Source: Flavobacterium gillisiae (lineage in GTDB: Bacteria > Bacteroidota > Bacteroidia > Flavobacteriales > Flavobacteriaceae). Taken from it: a stretch of DNA of 64,000 nt. Position 1 is the stretch's first letter. Each line of letters opens with the position of its first letter. The stretch covers positions 1 to 64,000 of the forward strand of contig NZ_FNRD01000012.1 in NCBI RefSeq assembly GCF_900107635.1. Direction: 5' to 3'. Position numbers and translations under genes: made by a program. Shown one piece after another: positions 9,551-18,856 of this stretch. Under the pieces are notes generated by a model. The model had not been told where the DNA came from. It worked only from the letters and a program-made list of their open reading frames with translations, and did not search any database.

Positions 9551-10795
9551 ATGAAACATAATAAATATTATCCTTGGGTTGTCGTTGGACTACTATGGAT
9601 TGTCGCCTTATTAAACTATATGGACAGGCAAATGTTAGCAACTATGCGTCCTTCAATGGAAACCGACATTCCTGAATTAGTGTCTGGAGAGAATTTTGGA
9701 CGCTTAATGGCCATATTCCTATGGATTTATGCGTTAATGAGCCCTGTTTCAGGAATCATCGCAGACAAAATGAATAGAAAATGGCTGATTGTAGGTAGTC
9801 TTTTTGTATGGTCAGCGGTCACTTATGCAATGGGAATGGCAACGAGTTATAATCAAATATATTGGTTAAGAGCTATAATGGGAGTAAGTGAAGCTTTGTA
9901 CATACCAGCTGGTTTATCACTCATCGCTGATTACCATCAACAAAAAACACGATCGCTTGCCATTGGGATTCACATGACGGGATTATATATGGGTTCAGCA
10001 ATAGGTGGATTCGGTGCTACAATAGCTGCTTCTTTTTCATGGCATACCACCTTTCACTATTTTGGTTTAATCGGAATCCTGTATTCCGTAGTTTTAGTCT
10101 TTTTTTTAAAAGAGTATAAAAGTCTACATTTAGAACCCAACAACACTGTTTCATCGCCAAAAAAAGAAAAAGAATCTGTGATTAAAGGTTTAAGTATTTT
10201 ATTTACCAACATGTCTTTTTGGATTATCTTATTTTATTTTGCTATTCCAAGCTTACCCGGTTGGGCTACCAAAAATTGGCTACCTACCCTATTTTCTCAA
10301 AATCTAAATATCCCAATGGAACAGGCTGGCCCTTTGGCCACCATTACCATATCTTTCTCGGCATTTCTGGGAGTTATTTTTGGAGGTATTTTATCTGATA
10401 AATGGGTTCAAAAAAACATTAAAGGAAGAGTTTATACCAGTGCAATTGGTTTGAGCTTGACTATTCCTGCCCTATTACTCATAGGTTTTGGTCATTCCCT
10501 TTTTAATGTAGTTGGTGCGGCACTTTGCTTTGGTATTGGTTATGGTATGTTTGACGCAAATAACATGCCCATACTTTGTCAGTTTGTATCTTCTAAATAT
10601 AGGGCCACCGCTTATGGAATCTTAAACATGACGGGAGTTGGTTGTGGCGCGCTAGTAACTTCTTTATTAGGAAAATATTCTGACAGTGGCACTTTAGGTA
10701 ATGGGTTTGCTGTAATGGCAGGTATTGTTTTGATTGCTTTAATCGTTCAAATTAGTTTTTTACGTCCCAAAGTAAATGATTTTGTAGATGTATAA
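9551..10795 (+). CDS. nanT: MFS permease, probable sialic acid transporter
   Basis: A 414-residue major facilitator with about twelve hydrophobic segments. The start YPWVVVGLLWIVALLNYMDRQ and the loop GIIADKMNRKWLIVGS resemble the anion:cation symporter branch (ExuT/UhpT-like). This would be the inner-membrane step that moves sialic acid from the periplasm to the lyase. Placement after nanA and the mutarotase supports the substrate; the exact substrate is inferred and other sugar acids cannot be excluded. The gene ends 120 bp before the esterase gene, in a gap that holds a small hairpin. Confidence 0.82.
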   Translation: MKHNKYYPWVVVGLLWIVALLNYMDRQMLATMRPSMETDIPELVSGENFGRLMAIFLWIYALMSPVSGIIADKMNRKWLIVGSLFVWSAVTYAMGMATSYNQIYWLRAIMGVSEALYIPAGLSLIADYHQQKTRSLAIGIHMTGLYMGSAIGGFGATIAASFSWHTTFHYFGLIGILYSVVLVFFLKEYKSLHLEPNNTVSSPKKEKESVIKGLSILFTNMSFWIILFYFAIPSLPGWATKNWLPTLFSQNLNIPMEQAGPLATITISFSAFLGVIFGGILSDKWVQKNIKGRVYTSAIGLSLTIPALLLIGFGHSLFNVVGAALCFGIGYGMFDANNMPILCQFVSSKYRATAYGILNMTGVGCGALVTSLLGKYSDSGTLGNGFAVMAGIVLIALIVQISFLRPKVNDFVDV

Positions 10796-10879
10796 AATTT
10801 AGAAAGTATAAATTGACTGTGTTCTAAGAGTTGATTTAAATTAAGGTTTTGTTTAGTAGGTTTTGTTTTTTATCCGTTG

Positions 10880-10902
10880 AGGCGAAATTGTTTTTTTCGC
10901 CT
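10880..10902 (+). terminator. Small hairpin after the permease gene
   Basis: AGGCGAA (10880-10886) pairs with TTCGCCT (10896-10902) around a T-rich loop. It is a weak stem with no clear U-tract after it, so it may be a partial terminator or processing site. Confidence 0.4.
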
Positions 10903-10930
10903 TGGCTGATAATTTGTTGTGCCCATTAAA

Positions 10931-13039
10931 ATGTCTAAAAAAATAACCATGAGTACTATTAAAAGGAGCTTTTTTTTACCAATTTACATAATTTTATTTT
11001 TTATGCAGTTTACCGTCTCTGCACAAAAAACAACAATTAAAGTAGCCTGTATTGGTGATTCTGTAACTGCAGGTTATCTCTTAGCTAATTCTGAAACCGA
11101 ATCCTACCCATCTCAGCTTCAAGCTATAATGGGTACAAACTTCGAGGTTAAAAATTTTGGATGTAGTGGTGCTACATTGCTAAAAAAAGGTCACAAACCC
11201 TATTTCAAAACGCAACAATGTGCTGACGCCATAACTTTTAGTCCTGATGTCGCCATTATCCATTTAGGGTTAAACGACACCGACCCTAGAAACTGGCCCA
11301 ATCACAAGGAGGAATTTGATGCTGATTATACTTGGTTATTGGACACTTTGAAAAAACAAAATCCGGCCGTAAAAATATACATCTGCCAAATGACACCTAT
11401 ATTTAGCGAACACCCTCGTTTCAAATCAGGAACTAGAGATTGGTATTGGCAAATACAATCTCATATCACAAACATTGCAAAAACAAATGAAGTTGGACTA
11501 ATTGACCTACATGAAAAATTGTATCCACGTCCAGATCTTTTTCCGGATGCATTGCATCCCACAAAAGAAGGAGCGAATATATTGGCTCAAACCGTTTATT
11601 CGGCAATTACCCAAGATTTTGGCGGTTTAAAATTACCCGATTTTTTTACGTCCAATATGGTTTTACAACGCAATCAGCCTATCGTAATTTATGGCTCCGC
11701 CAATGGTGGAAACCATGTCGAAGTAACTTTTAATCAACAAAAAAAAGAGGCGATTACTGATCAATACGGGAGATGGAAAGTTCCTTTTCCTGCAATGTCT
11801 CCAGGTGGCACTTACGAAATAAAAATCCAATCCAATGAAGAAACCATCATCTTAAAAAATATTCTCATTGGTGATGTATGGTTTTGTTCGGGACAATCTA
11901 ATATGGCTTTTCAACTCCAAAACTCCAAAAACGGGAATACAGAAATAAAAAAGGCTATAAAAAACACCACGATTCGCTTATTCAATTATAAAAATCTGAT
12001 TGAAACAGAGGCTACGGCTTGGGATTCAATTGCATTGTTAAAAACGAATCAATTAAAATTCTTCTCTGGAAATTGGACAGTTTGTGATTCGACAAACGCA
12101 AAGGATTTTTCGGCAATTGCCTATTATTTTGGGAAAAAAATTACACATGACGAAAATGTACCTATTGGATTGATAGAAGTTGCCGTAGGAGGTTCCCCAA
12201 TAGAATCCTGGATAGATCGATACACATTAGAACACGACGACAAAGTGGTTGATGCGTTGACCAACTGGCGAAAATCAGATTTCTTTATGCCTTGGGTTAA
12301 GGAACGTGCTAACACGAATTTAAAAAATGCCACAAATTTAAAACAACGCCATCCATATGAACCTTGCTATAATTATGAAGCTGGAGTTGATGCTTTTACA
12401 AAATTTCCAATCAAAGGCGTGATTTGGTATCAAGGCGAAAGCAATGCCCACAATATTGAATTATATGAACACCTTTTACCCACTTTGGTTCAAAGTTGGC
12501 GCAAAGCATGGAATGCTGATTTTCCTTTTTACTACGTACAATTATCAGGAATTGACCGTCCCACATGGCCTGCCTTTAGAGACGCACAAAACAGACTGCA
12601 AAAGATAATTCCTAACAGTGGTATGGCCGTAAGTATGGATTATGGCGATTCTACTAACGTTCATCCCATCATAAAAAAAGAAGTAGCAGATCGAATGACA
12701 CTTTTGGCTTTACGCTACACTTATGGAAAACTGGTTACTGCCAATGGCCCCTCACCTTTGAAAGCAATTCAAAAAAAGGAACAAATTACAATTTCATTTG
12801 CCTTTGCAAAAAAATTACAAACAGCAGACAACAAAGAATTAGTTGGTTTTGAATTGGTTAACAACAAAGGAACGCACATTAAAACTGAGGCATTCATTAT
12901 CAAAAATCAAGTAATTATTAATATTCCAAAAAATGAAATAATAAAAACGATTATGTATGCATACGAACCTTTTACTCGAGCGAATTTAGTTAATGAAGCA
13001 AATTTACCCTGCTCTACATTCAAATTAGAACTCAATTAA
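10931..13039 (+). CDS. Two-domain sialate O-acetylesterase (SGNH hydrolase plus SASA domain)
   Basis: Removes O-acetyl esters that block sialidase and lyase. The N-terminal half is an SGNH/GDSL hydrolase: VACIGDSVTAGY carries the nucleophile Ser, HLGLNDTDP is block III, and DALHP carries the Asp-His pair. The C-terminal half is a SASA domain with its own nucleophile, FCSGQSNM, and the WYQGESNA motif. Both sets of residues look intact, so the protein probably has two active sites. The frame opens with GTG at 10919. ATG at 10931 or, better, ATG at 10949 gives a clean signal peptide (SFFLPIYIILFFMQFTVSAQ), so the product is exported. The total of about 700 residues matches esterases of other Bacteroidetes sialic acid loci. 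Confidence 0.88.
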   Translation: MSKKITMSTIKRSFFLPIYIILFFMQFTVSAQKTTIKVACIGDSVTAGYLLANSETESYPSQLQAIMGTNFEVKNFGCSGATLLKKGHKPYFKTQQCADAITFSPDVAIIHLGLNDTDPRNWPNHKEEFDADYTWLLDTLKKQNPAVKIYICQMTPIFSEHPRFKSGTRDWYWQIQSHITNIAKTNEVGLIDLHEKLYPRPDLFPDALHPTKEGANILAQTVYSAITQDFGGLKLPDFFTSNMVLQRNQPIVIYGSANGGNHVEVTFNQQKKEAITDQYGRWKVPFPAMSPGGTYEIKIQSNEETIILKNILIGDVWFCSGQSNMAFQLQNSKNGNTEIKKAIKNTTIRLFNYKNLIETEATAWDSIALLKTNQLKFFSGNWTVCDSTNAKDFSAIAYYFGKKITHDENVPIGLIEVAVGGSPIESWIDRYTLEHDDKVVDALTNWRKSDFFMPWVKERANTNLKNATNLKQRHPYEPCYNYEAGVDAFTKFPIKGVIWYQGESNAHNIELYEHLLPTLVQSWRKAWNADFPFYYVQLSGIDRPTWPAFRDAQNRLQKIIPNSGMAVSMDYGDSTNVHPIIKKEVADRMTLLALRYTYGKLVTANGPSPLKAIQKKEQITISFAFAKKLQTADNKELVGFELVNNKGTHIKTEAFIIKNQVIINIPKNEIIKTIMYAYEPFTRANLVNEANLPCSTFKLELN

Positions 13040-13143
13040 AAAATAACAAGCATCCAAAAAAAATGCTCACGATATAAAAAATCAAAATAAACTGACCGCA
13101 CTTAAAAATTAAATTAAATGTTGGGTACATAAAAATAAAAAAA

Positions 13144-14331
13144 ATGGGTTATTCAATAAAAGAGCTAAAAGAGCTAAAAGAATTCTATCAAAACCAGTTG
13201 TTAAACGACACTGTTCCCTTTTGGTTCCCTCGTTCTCTAGATACTGAGTTTGGAGGTTACTTATTAATGCGAGACCAAGACGGAAGCTTAATAGATGATG
13301 ATAAGGCCGTTTGGATACAAGGTCGCGCCGCCTGGTTATTAGCCACACTTTACAACACAGTTGAGCTCAAAAAAGAGTGGTTAGATGGCGCAAAGTTAGG
13401 AATTGATTTTTTAAACAATCATTGCTTTGATACCGATGGACAAATGTTTTTTCACGTAACCCGCGAGGGGAAACCTATACGCAAGCGCCGTTATTACTTC
13501 TCTGAAACTTTTGCAGTCACCGCCATGTCAGCTTATGCCAAAGCTACTGGTGATGATAGTATTGCCTTCAAAGCTCGACTATTATTTGAAAAATGCATCG
13601 AATATTCTTCAACACCTGGATTATTACAAGCAAAATTCACTACTACTCGCCCATTAAAAGGGATTGGAGTACCAATGATAATGATAAACACCGCGCAACA
13701 GTTAAGAGAAAATATTGGTGACCCTCGTTGCAATGAATGGATTGATAAATGGATTAATGAAATTGAAACTGATTTTGTTAAAGATGACATTCAATGTGTT
13801 ATGGAGCAAGTTGCACCAGATGGATCAATAGTAGATCACATTGATGGACGCACTTTAAATCCTGGACATGCAATTGAAGGTGCTTGGTTTATTTTGCATG
13901 AAGCAAAATACAGAAACAACGACCCTCGTTTAATTGCTTTAGGTTGTAAAATGCTTGATTATATGTGGGAACGAGGATGGGACAAAGAGTACGGTGGAAT
14001 TTTATATTTCCGTGATGTATATGACAAGCCTGTTCAGGAATACTGGCAAGACATGAAGTTTTGGTGGCCACATAATGAAGCAATTATAGCTACACTTCTT
14101 GCCTACACTTTAACTGGAGATGAGAAATATGCTACATGGCATAAAATGGTTCATGATTATTCCTATGAGAAGTTTCTCGATAAAGAAAACGGAGAATGGT
14201 TTGGATATTTACATCGAGATGGTAGCAAAGCTCAAACAGCGAAAGGAAACCTATTTAAGGGCCCTTTCCATTTGCCAAGACAAGAATGGTATTGTTTACA
14301 GATTTTAAAGGAGTATTTGAAAAAGGCATAG
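13144..14331 (+). CDS. N-acylglucosamine 2-epimerase (ManNAc to GlcNAc)
   Basis: A 395-residue protein of the AGE (renin-binding protein) family, an (alpha/alpha)6 barrel without a signal peptide. Recognisable blocks are FGGYL, VWIQGRAAWLLATLYN, RRYYFSETFAV and LNPGHAIEGAWF with the conserved His, followed by a second His in FWWPHNEA. It interconverts ManNAc and GlcNAc, the Bacteroidetes solution that replaces the ManNAc kinase/NanE route of enterobacteria. It sits between the esterase and the sialidase. The product GlcNAc then needs a kinase, which is absent from this locus. Confidence 0.9.
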   Translation: MGYSIKELKELKEFYQNQLLNDTVPFWFPRSLDTEFGGYLLMRDQDGSLIDDDKAVWIQGRAAWLLATLYNTVELKKEWLDGAKLGIDFLNNHCFDTDGQMFFHVTREGKPIRKRRYYFSETFAVTAMSAYAKATGDDSIAFKARLLFEKCIEYSSTPGLLQAKFTTTRPLKGIGVPMIMINTAQQLRENIGDPRCNEWIDKWINEIETDFVKDDIQCVMEQVAPDGSIVDHIDGRTLNPGHAIEGAWFILHEAKYRNNDPRLIALGCKMLDYMWERGWDKEYGGILYFRDVYDKPVQEYWQDMKFWWPHNEAIIATLLAYTLTGDEKYATWHKMVHDYSYEKFLDKENGEWFGYLHRDGSKAQTAKGNLFKGPFHLPRQEWYCLQILKEYLKKA

Positions 14332-14385
14332 TTCTCTAATGAGAAAATTAATTAAAACTTTATTAATAACTATAACCAATAAATT

Positions 14386-17300
14386 ATGAAACAATTATTC
14401 CTTTTTTTTTGTACACTATTTATGTGTACCCACGGCGCAAGCCTAAAAGCACAAAGTGGTAAAGTACTAAACCTTGATGGAACGAGTACTTACATGGCAG
14501 TTGCTGATCATCCAGATTTAAATTTTGGCTCTGGACAAAATAAAACAATTAGCTGCTGGATAAAAACAATCACGACAACTGGTACACCGCGTATTTTTGC
14601 CAAAAGAAATGGTGCAGCAGGTAACGGATATGAATTTTGGACTGGCAATGGCTCAAATGCAGGTAAATTTGCCCTAAATATGCAAGGGACGGCAGGTAGC
14701 ATTAGTACCGCAGGCTATTCAACCAATACTATTGCTGATGGAACTTGGCATCATATTGCAATGGTCTTAGATGCTAGCAGTAATAGAACAGTTTATGGTT
14801 ATGTAGATGGGGTCTTAGTTAATACAGGAAAAACCTTTACGGGAACCACTGATTTTTCAAATACATTAAGCTTTATAGTTGGAGCCACTTCTAATACAAG
14901 TAAAAGTTTCAAATGGGCTGGTCAAATTGATGACATTCGAGTTTGGGATAAAGCATTAACCCCTGCAGAATTAGTAAGTGATATGACTAAAGTAATAACT
15001 GGTCCTACAGCTAATTTACTTGCAGCTTGGGATTTTGAAAATGTAACTGGCTCTAACGTTGCGGATGTTTCAGGCAACAACCATGCTGGAACTCTTTTTG
15101 GAAGTCCAACTTTTGCAAATGCGTTTCAAATGATTTTATCATTGGATGGTATAGATGATTACATGTCTGTTGTCAATCATTCAGATTTTAACCTGCCTGT
15201 GGGACAAAATTTAACTGTAAGTTGCCGAATTAAAACTACTGATTTCTCTAAAAGAATTATGAGTAAGCGCCCTAACGGCTCCGGTATAGGTTATGAATTT
15301 ATCAATAATACGTCTCCTGGTGGGCAATTTGGTGTTAATTTAACAACAAGTGGCGGTGCTGCGGGACCTCCTTATGGTACATCAAATATAGCAGATAACG
15401 CTTGGCATCATCTTGCGATGGTTATTGACGTCGCCAGTACTAGTTGCAAAATTTATGTAGATGGGGTGCTACAACAAACCAAAACTTCCTCAAATATTGG
15501 CGGACTTAATACCGTTTCTAATTCTGGAAATTTGTTTTTTGGTACTGTCAGCAATTTAACATCTTTTATGAATGCTCAAATAGATGATATTCGATTCTGG
15601 AGCAAAGCAATGACAGACACTGAAGTTGTTGCTGATAAAACAGCTATCATAATAGGGTCAGAAGCAAATTTATTAGCTGCGTGGGACTTTGAAAATGTAA
15701 GTGGAGTTACTGTTCCAGATATTTCAGGCCGCAATCATCCAGGGACTCTTTATGGAGGAGCAAAAGTAATTGCTGAAACAAACACGATGCAAATCAATAC
15801 TGTTTCCTTAATTCAAACTCAACTCCCAACGGGTATGGGAGATGCAAACCAACGAATTGTTGCTGTAAAAGTTTCTGCAAACGGAGCTCTTAATCCACTT
15901 ACCGTAAGTAAATTAAATTTTACCATGAATGGTACTACTAATATTGCTGACGTAACAAATATTAAAGTCTATTCAAGCGGGGCTACTGCTGTTTTTGATG
16001 TTGCAACGGCTACCCTATTTGGAAGTATTACACCTGCTACCGGAAACTTAGTTGTTAATGGCTCTCAATCGTTAGTGTCAGGAGATAATTACTTTTGGAT
16101 AACTTATGATGTTTCTTCCGGAGCAGCAGAAGGAAATTTATTAGATGCAACTTGCGAATCTATTGTTGCAAATGCTTCAACATATACAACAGCTGCTAAT
16201 ACCGTAGCCGGTGAACGTGTGATCTTGTTAGCCAATACCTTGTTGTTTACACCAGGTGATGCCGGTTCCAAAAATTATCGTATTCCAGCGATTATAACAG
16301 CGGCTGATGGATCATTAGTAACCGTAACAGATAAAAGATGGAATCATGCTGGAGATTTAGCTGCTAAGATTGACCCAGTGGTACGTCGTAGTACCGATAA
16401 TGGTAAAACATGGTCAGACCCACTAGTTATAGCTAATTTTGGAGCGCCAACAGGAGTTGGAGACGCAGCGATAGTTATGGATAAAAGCAATGGAAATTTA
16501 TTATGTCTTTTAGCTGCTAATAAAGGATTTTTTCAGTCAACTAATGCAGATCCTATTCGACTTGTAATAGTTCGTAGTACTGATAATGGTGTAACCTGGG
16601 GAACTCCAGTAGATATAACCAACCAAATATATGGTCCTAACCCACAATGGAAAGGAATTTTTGTAGCATCGGGAAGAGCACATCAATTAAGAGATGGAAA
16701 AATTGTGGCGGCATTAGCCGTGAGAGAAGATGTTGCAGGAGCAGAAAAAATTAACAACTACATGATAAGCAGCGTTGATGGCGGTTTAAATTGGACAGCT
16801 TCCGCTGGAAGAGCTGAATTAGACGGTGACGAGGCTAAAATTGTCGAGCTGAATAATGGTAATCTAATGATGAGCATACGCAACTCAGGTACACGTAGAT
16901 TTAATATCTCGACTGATAAAGGTCTGACTTGGGGAACAGCTTACAATCAAGCTGCAATAACAGACCCAAATTGTGATGGCGACTTTATTCGTTACACTTC
17001 AACTTTAGACGGATATGATAAAAACCGTTTGCTACACACTATTCCTTTTGCTTCAAATCGTACTAATGTGAGTGTCTTAATGAGTACCGATGAAGGAGGA
17101 ACTTGGCCCACCAGAAAAACTATTTTCGCAGGTTCTTCTGCTTATTCAAGTTTAACGGTTTTACCTGATGGAACCATGGGGATTTATTACGAGAACGGGG
17201 AAAACTCAACCTACCAAATGTATTTTGTTCGTTTCAGTTTGAACTGGTTAACTAATGGTGCTGATACGTATTTACCTAGAACTACTAGCTTAAAGAGATC

Positions 17301-17580
17301 AACCTTAAAAACAGAGATAAAAATTGAAGACAATACAGCTCTAAAAGTACAAGTCAACCCCAATCCTACTGATGATCTATTTACAATCAGTGTTACTAAT
17401 GCGACAGACCTGGTAAACATTAAAATAGTAAGTCTATCAGGTACAGTCATTCAAAAATTGACTCTTAACAAAAATGAAAAAAGTAAAGTTTTGTCCCTAG
17501 CAAATCAATCCAATGGGATTTACATAGTACAGATAAGCGATACAAAAACAACTCTAACCCGTAAGATAATTAAAAACTAA
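14386..17580 (+). CDS. Secreted exo-alpha-sialidase with two LamG domains and a T9SS sorting domain
   Basis: A 1064-residue GH33 sialidase. The order is: signal peptide; two LamG/concanavalin-like domains (about residues 25-235 and 245-465, each starting VLNLDG or LSLDG and containing WHHIAMVLD or WHHLAMVID); a sialidase N-terminal beta domain (about 470-615); and the catalytic beta-propeller. The propeller starts with YRIPAI near residue 630, which carries the first Arg of the triad, and has Asp boxes STDNGKTW, STDNGVTW, SVDGGLNW, STDKGLTW and STDEGGTW. The last 75 residues (NPNPTDDLF to TLTRKIIKN) are a type A sorting signal for the type IX secretion system. The enzyme is thus at or outside the cell surface. 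It liberates sialic acid for the importer of the same locus. Confidence 0.92.
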   Translation: MKQLFLFFCTLFMCTHGASLKAQSGKVLNLDGTSTYMAVADHPDLNFGSGQNKTISCWIKTITTTGTPRIFAKRNGAAGNGYEFWTGNGSNAGKFALNMQGTAGSISTAGYSTNTIADGTWHHIAMVLDASSNRTVYGYVDGVLVNTGKTFTGTTDFSNTLSFIVGATSNTSKSFKWAGQIDDIRVWDKALTPAELVSDMTKVITGPTANLLAAWDFENVTGSNVADVSGNNHAGTLFGSPTFANAFQMILSLDGIDDYMSVVNHSDFNLPVGQNLTVSCRIKTTDFSKRIMSKRPNGSGIGYEFINNTSPGGQFGVNLTTSGGAAGPPYGTSNIADNAWHHLAMVIDVASTSCKIYVDGVLQQTKTSSNIGGLNTVSNSGNLFFGTVSNLTSFMNAQIDDIRFWSKAMTDTEVVADKTAIIIGSEANLLAAWDFENVSGVTVPDISGRNHPGTLYGGAKVIAETNTMQINTVSLIQTQLPTGMGDANQRIVAVKVSANGALNPLTVSKLNFTMNGTTNIADVTNIKVYSSGATAVFDVATATLFGSITPATGNLVVNGSQSLVSGDNYFWITYDVSSGAAEGNLLDATCESIVANASTYTTAANTVAGERVILLANTLLFTPGDAGSKNYRIPAIITAADGSLVTVTDKRWNHAGDLAAKIDPVVRRSTDNGKTWSDPLVIANFGAPTGVGDAAIVMDKSNGNLLCLLAANKGFFQSTNADPIRLVIVRSTDNGVTWGTPVDITNQIYGPNPQWKGIFVASGRAHQLRDGKIVAALAVREDVAGAEKINNYMISSVDGGLNWTASAGRAELDGDEAKIVELNNGNLMMSIRNSGTRRFNISTDKGLTWGTAYNQAAITDPNCDGDFIRYTSTLDGYDKNRLLHTIPFASNRTNVSVLMSTDEGGTWPTRKTIFAGSSAYSSLTVLPDGTMGIYYENGENSTYQMYFVRFSLNWLTNGADTYLPRTTSLKRSTLKTEIKIEDNTALKVQVNPNPTDDLFTISVTNATDLVNIKIVSLSGTVIQKLTLNKNEKSKVLSLANQSNGIYIVQISDTKTTLTRKIIKN

Positions 17581-17592
17581 GAAAGTTTAAAT

Positions 17593-17625
17593 TAATAGCT
17601 CTCTAACAAAACAGAGAGCTGTTAA
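17593..17625 (+). terminator. Hairpin after the sialidase gene
   Basis: AGCTCTCT (17597-17604) pairs with AGAGAGCT (17613-17620), extended by TTAA on both sides. It lies 13 bp after the sialidase stop. It probably ends or weakens the transcript before nagA. Confidence 0.7.
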
Positions 17626-17652
17626 TTTATATACTAAATAAAAACTTTAGCA

Positions 17653-18777
17653 ATGAAACAAGCAATTGTAAACGGAACAGTCCATACCGGTGATGAAATA
17701 CTGAATAATCAAATTGTCATTATCAAAAACGGCATTATCCTTTCGGTTCAAAAAGAAGTACCAAATGATATTCCAACAATTGATCTAAAAGGCAAGCATA
17801 TTGCCGCCGGTTTTATTGACATTCAAATAAATGGTGGAGAGCAATTTAATTTTAGTCAATTTCCAACTCAAGAAACCATACAAGATATACATGATTCCAG
17901 CTTAAAATACGGCACTACCCATACACTTCCTTGTTTAATATCTGCATCAAACGAATCGATCCATCAAGGAATTGAAGCCATCCGTAATTATATAGAAAAA
18001 TATAAAAACGGAGTATTGGGAATGCATTTAGAAGGGCCTTTTTTAAATCCTTTAAAACGCGGTGCCCATAGTATTAAACAAGTTCGAAAGCCATCGGATA
18101 CTGAATTAGAAGAAATCATTCGTTATGGAAAAGACGTTATAAAAGTAATAACTATTGCCCCCGAATGTTTCACCGAGGATCAATTAGACATGCTGTTAGA
18201 AAGCGGCATTGTCATTTCGGCAGGACATTCAACCATGACTTACGATCAAGCACAATATTACTTTTCCAAAGGAATCAAACTAGTTACCCATCTATTCAAC
18301 GCCATGACACAATTTAGTCACCGCGAACCCGGTTTAGTAGGTGCCTCTTTTGAAAACGAGTCCGTTTACACTCCAATTATTTTGGACGGCGCACATTGTG
18401 ACTATGCCGCTGCAAGACTGGCTTACAAATTAAAGAAAGACAAATTTTTCTTAATTAGTGACGCTACATTTTTAGGACGAAAAGTCACTAATTTCAAATG
18501 GGATAGTTTCGATGCACACCTAGAAAATGGATTTTATAGAAATGACGAAGGTAATATAGCAGGCGCAAGTATTTCAATGGAAGAAGCGGTACAAAACGCT
18601 TATAAACACTTGAGGGTAACAGCTGACGAAGCAATCAAAATGGCTACTTCAAGGGTTGCTAGTGCAATCAATATGAAAAATGAAATTGGAAAAATAAAAC
18701 CTGGATTTCCTGCTAGTTTTGTTCAGTTCAATGATGATTTATCAATAATTGAAACTTTGAAATTTAACCCAAATTAA
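17653..18777 (+). CDS. nagA: N-acetylglucosamine-6-phosphate deacetylase
   Basis: Converts GlcNAc-6-phosphate to GlcN-6-phosphate plus acetate in the cytoplasm. A 374-residue amidohydrolase. GFIDIQINGG holds the first motif, HLEGPFLNP the metal-binding Glu, AGHST and THLFNAM the two metal His residues, and LISDATFLG the catalytic Asp. Length and motifs are normal. It starts 73 bp after the sialidase stop and just beyond the hairpin. NagB follows after 79 bp. Confidence 0.95.
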   Translation: MKQAIVNGTVHTGDEILNNQIVIIKNGIILSVQKEVPNDIPTIDLKGKHIAAGFIDIQINGGEQFNFSQFPTQETIQDIHDSSLKYGTTHTLPCLISASNESIHQGIEAIRNYIEKYKNGVLGMHLEGPFLNPLKRGAHSIKQVRKPSDTELEEIIRYGKDVIKVITIAPECFTEDQLDMLLESGIVISAGHSTMTYDQAQYYFSKGIKLVTHLFNAMTQFSHREPGLVGASFENESVYTPIILDGAHCDYAAARLAYKLKKDKFFLISDATFLGRKVTNFKWDSFDAHLENGFYRNDEGNIAGASISMEEAVQNAYKHLRVTADEAIKMATSRVASAINMKNEIGKIKPGFPASFVQFNDDLSIIETLKFNPN

Positions 18778-18856
18778 AATATATTTTAGGAGTATTAATG
18801 AACGTCTAAAAGCAATATTAAAAAAAAACTATATAAATAACTAAAACAAACAACAG

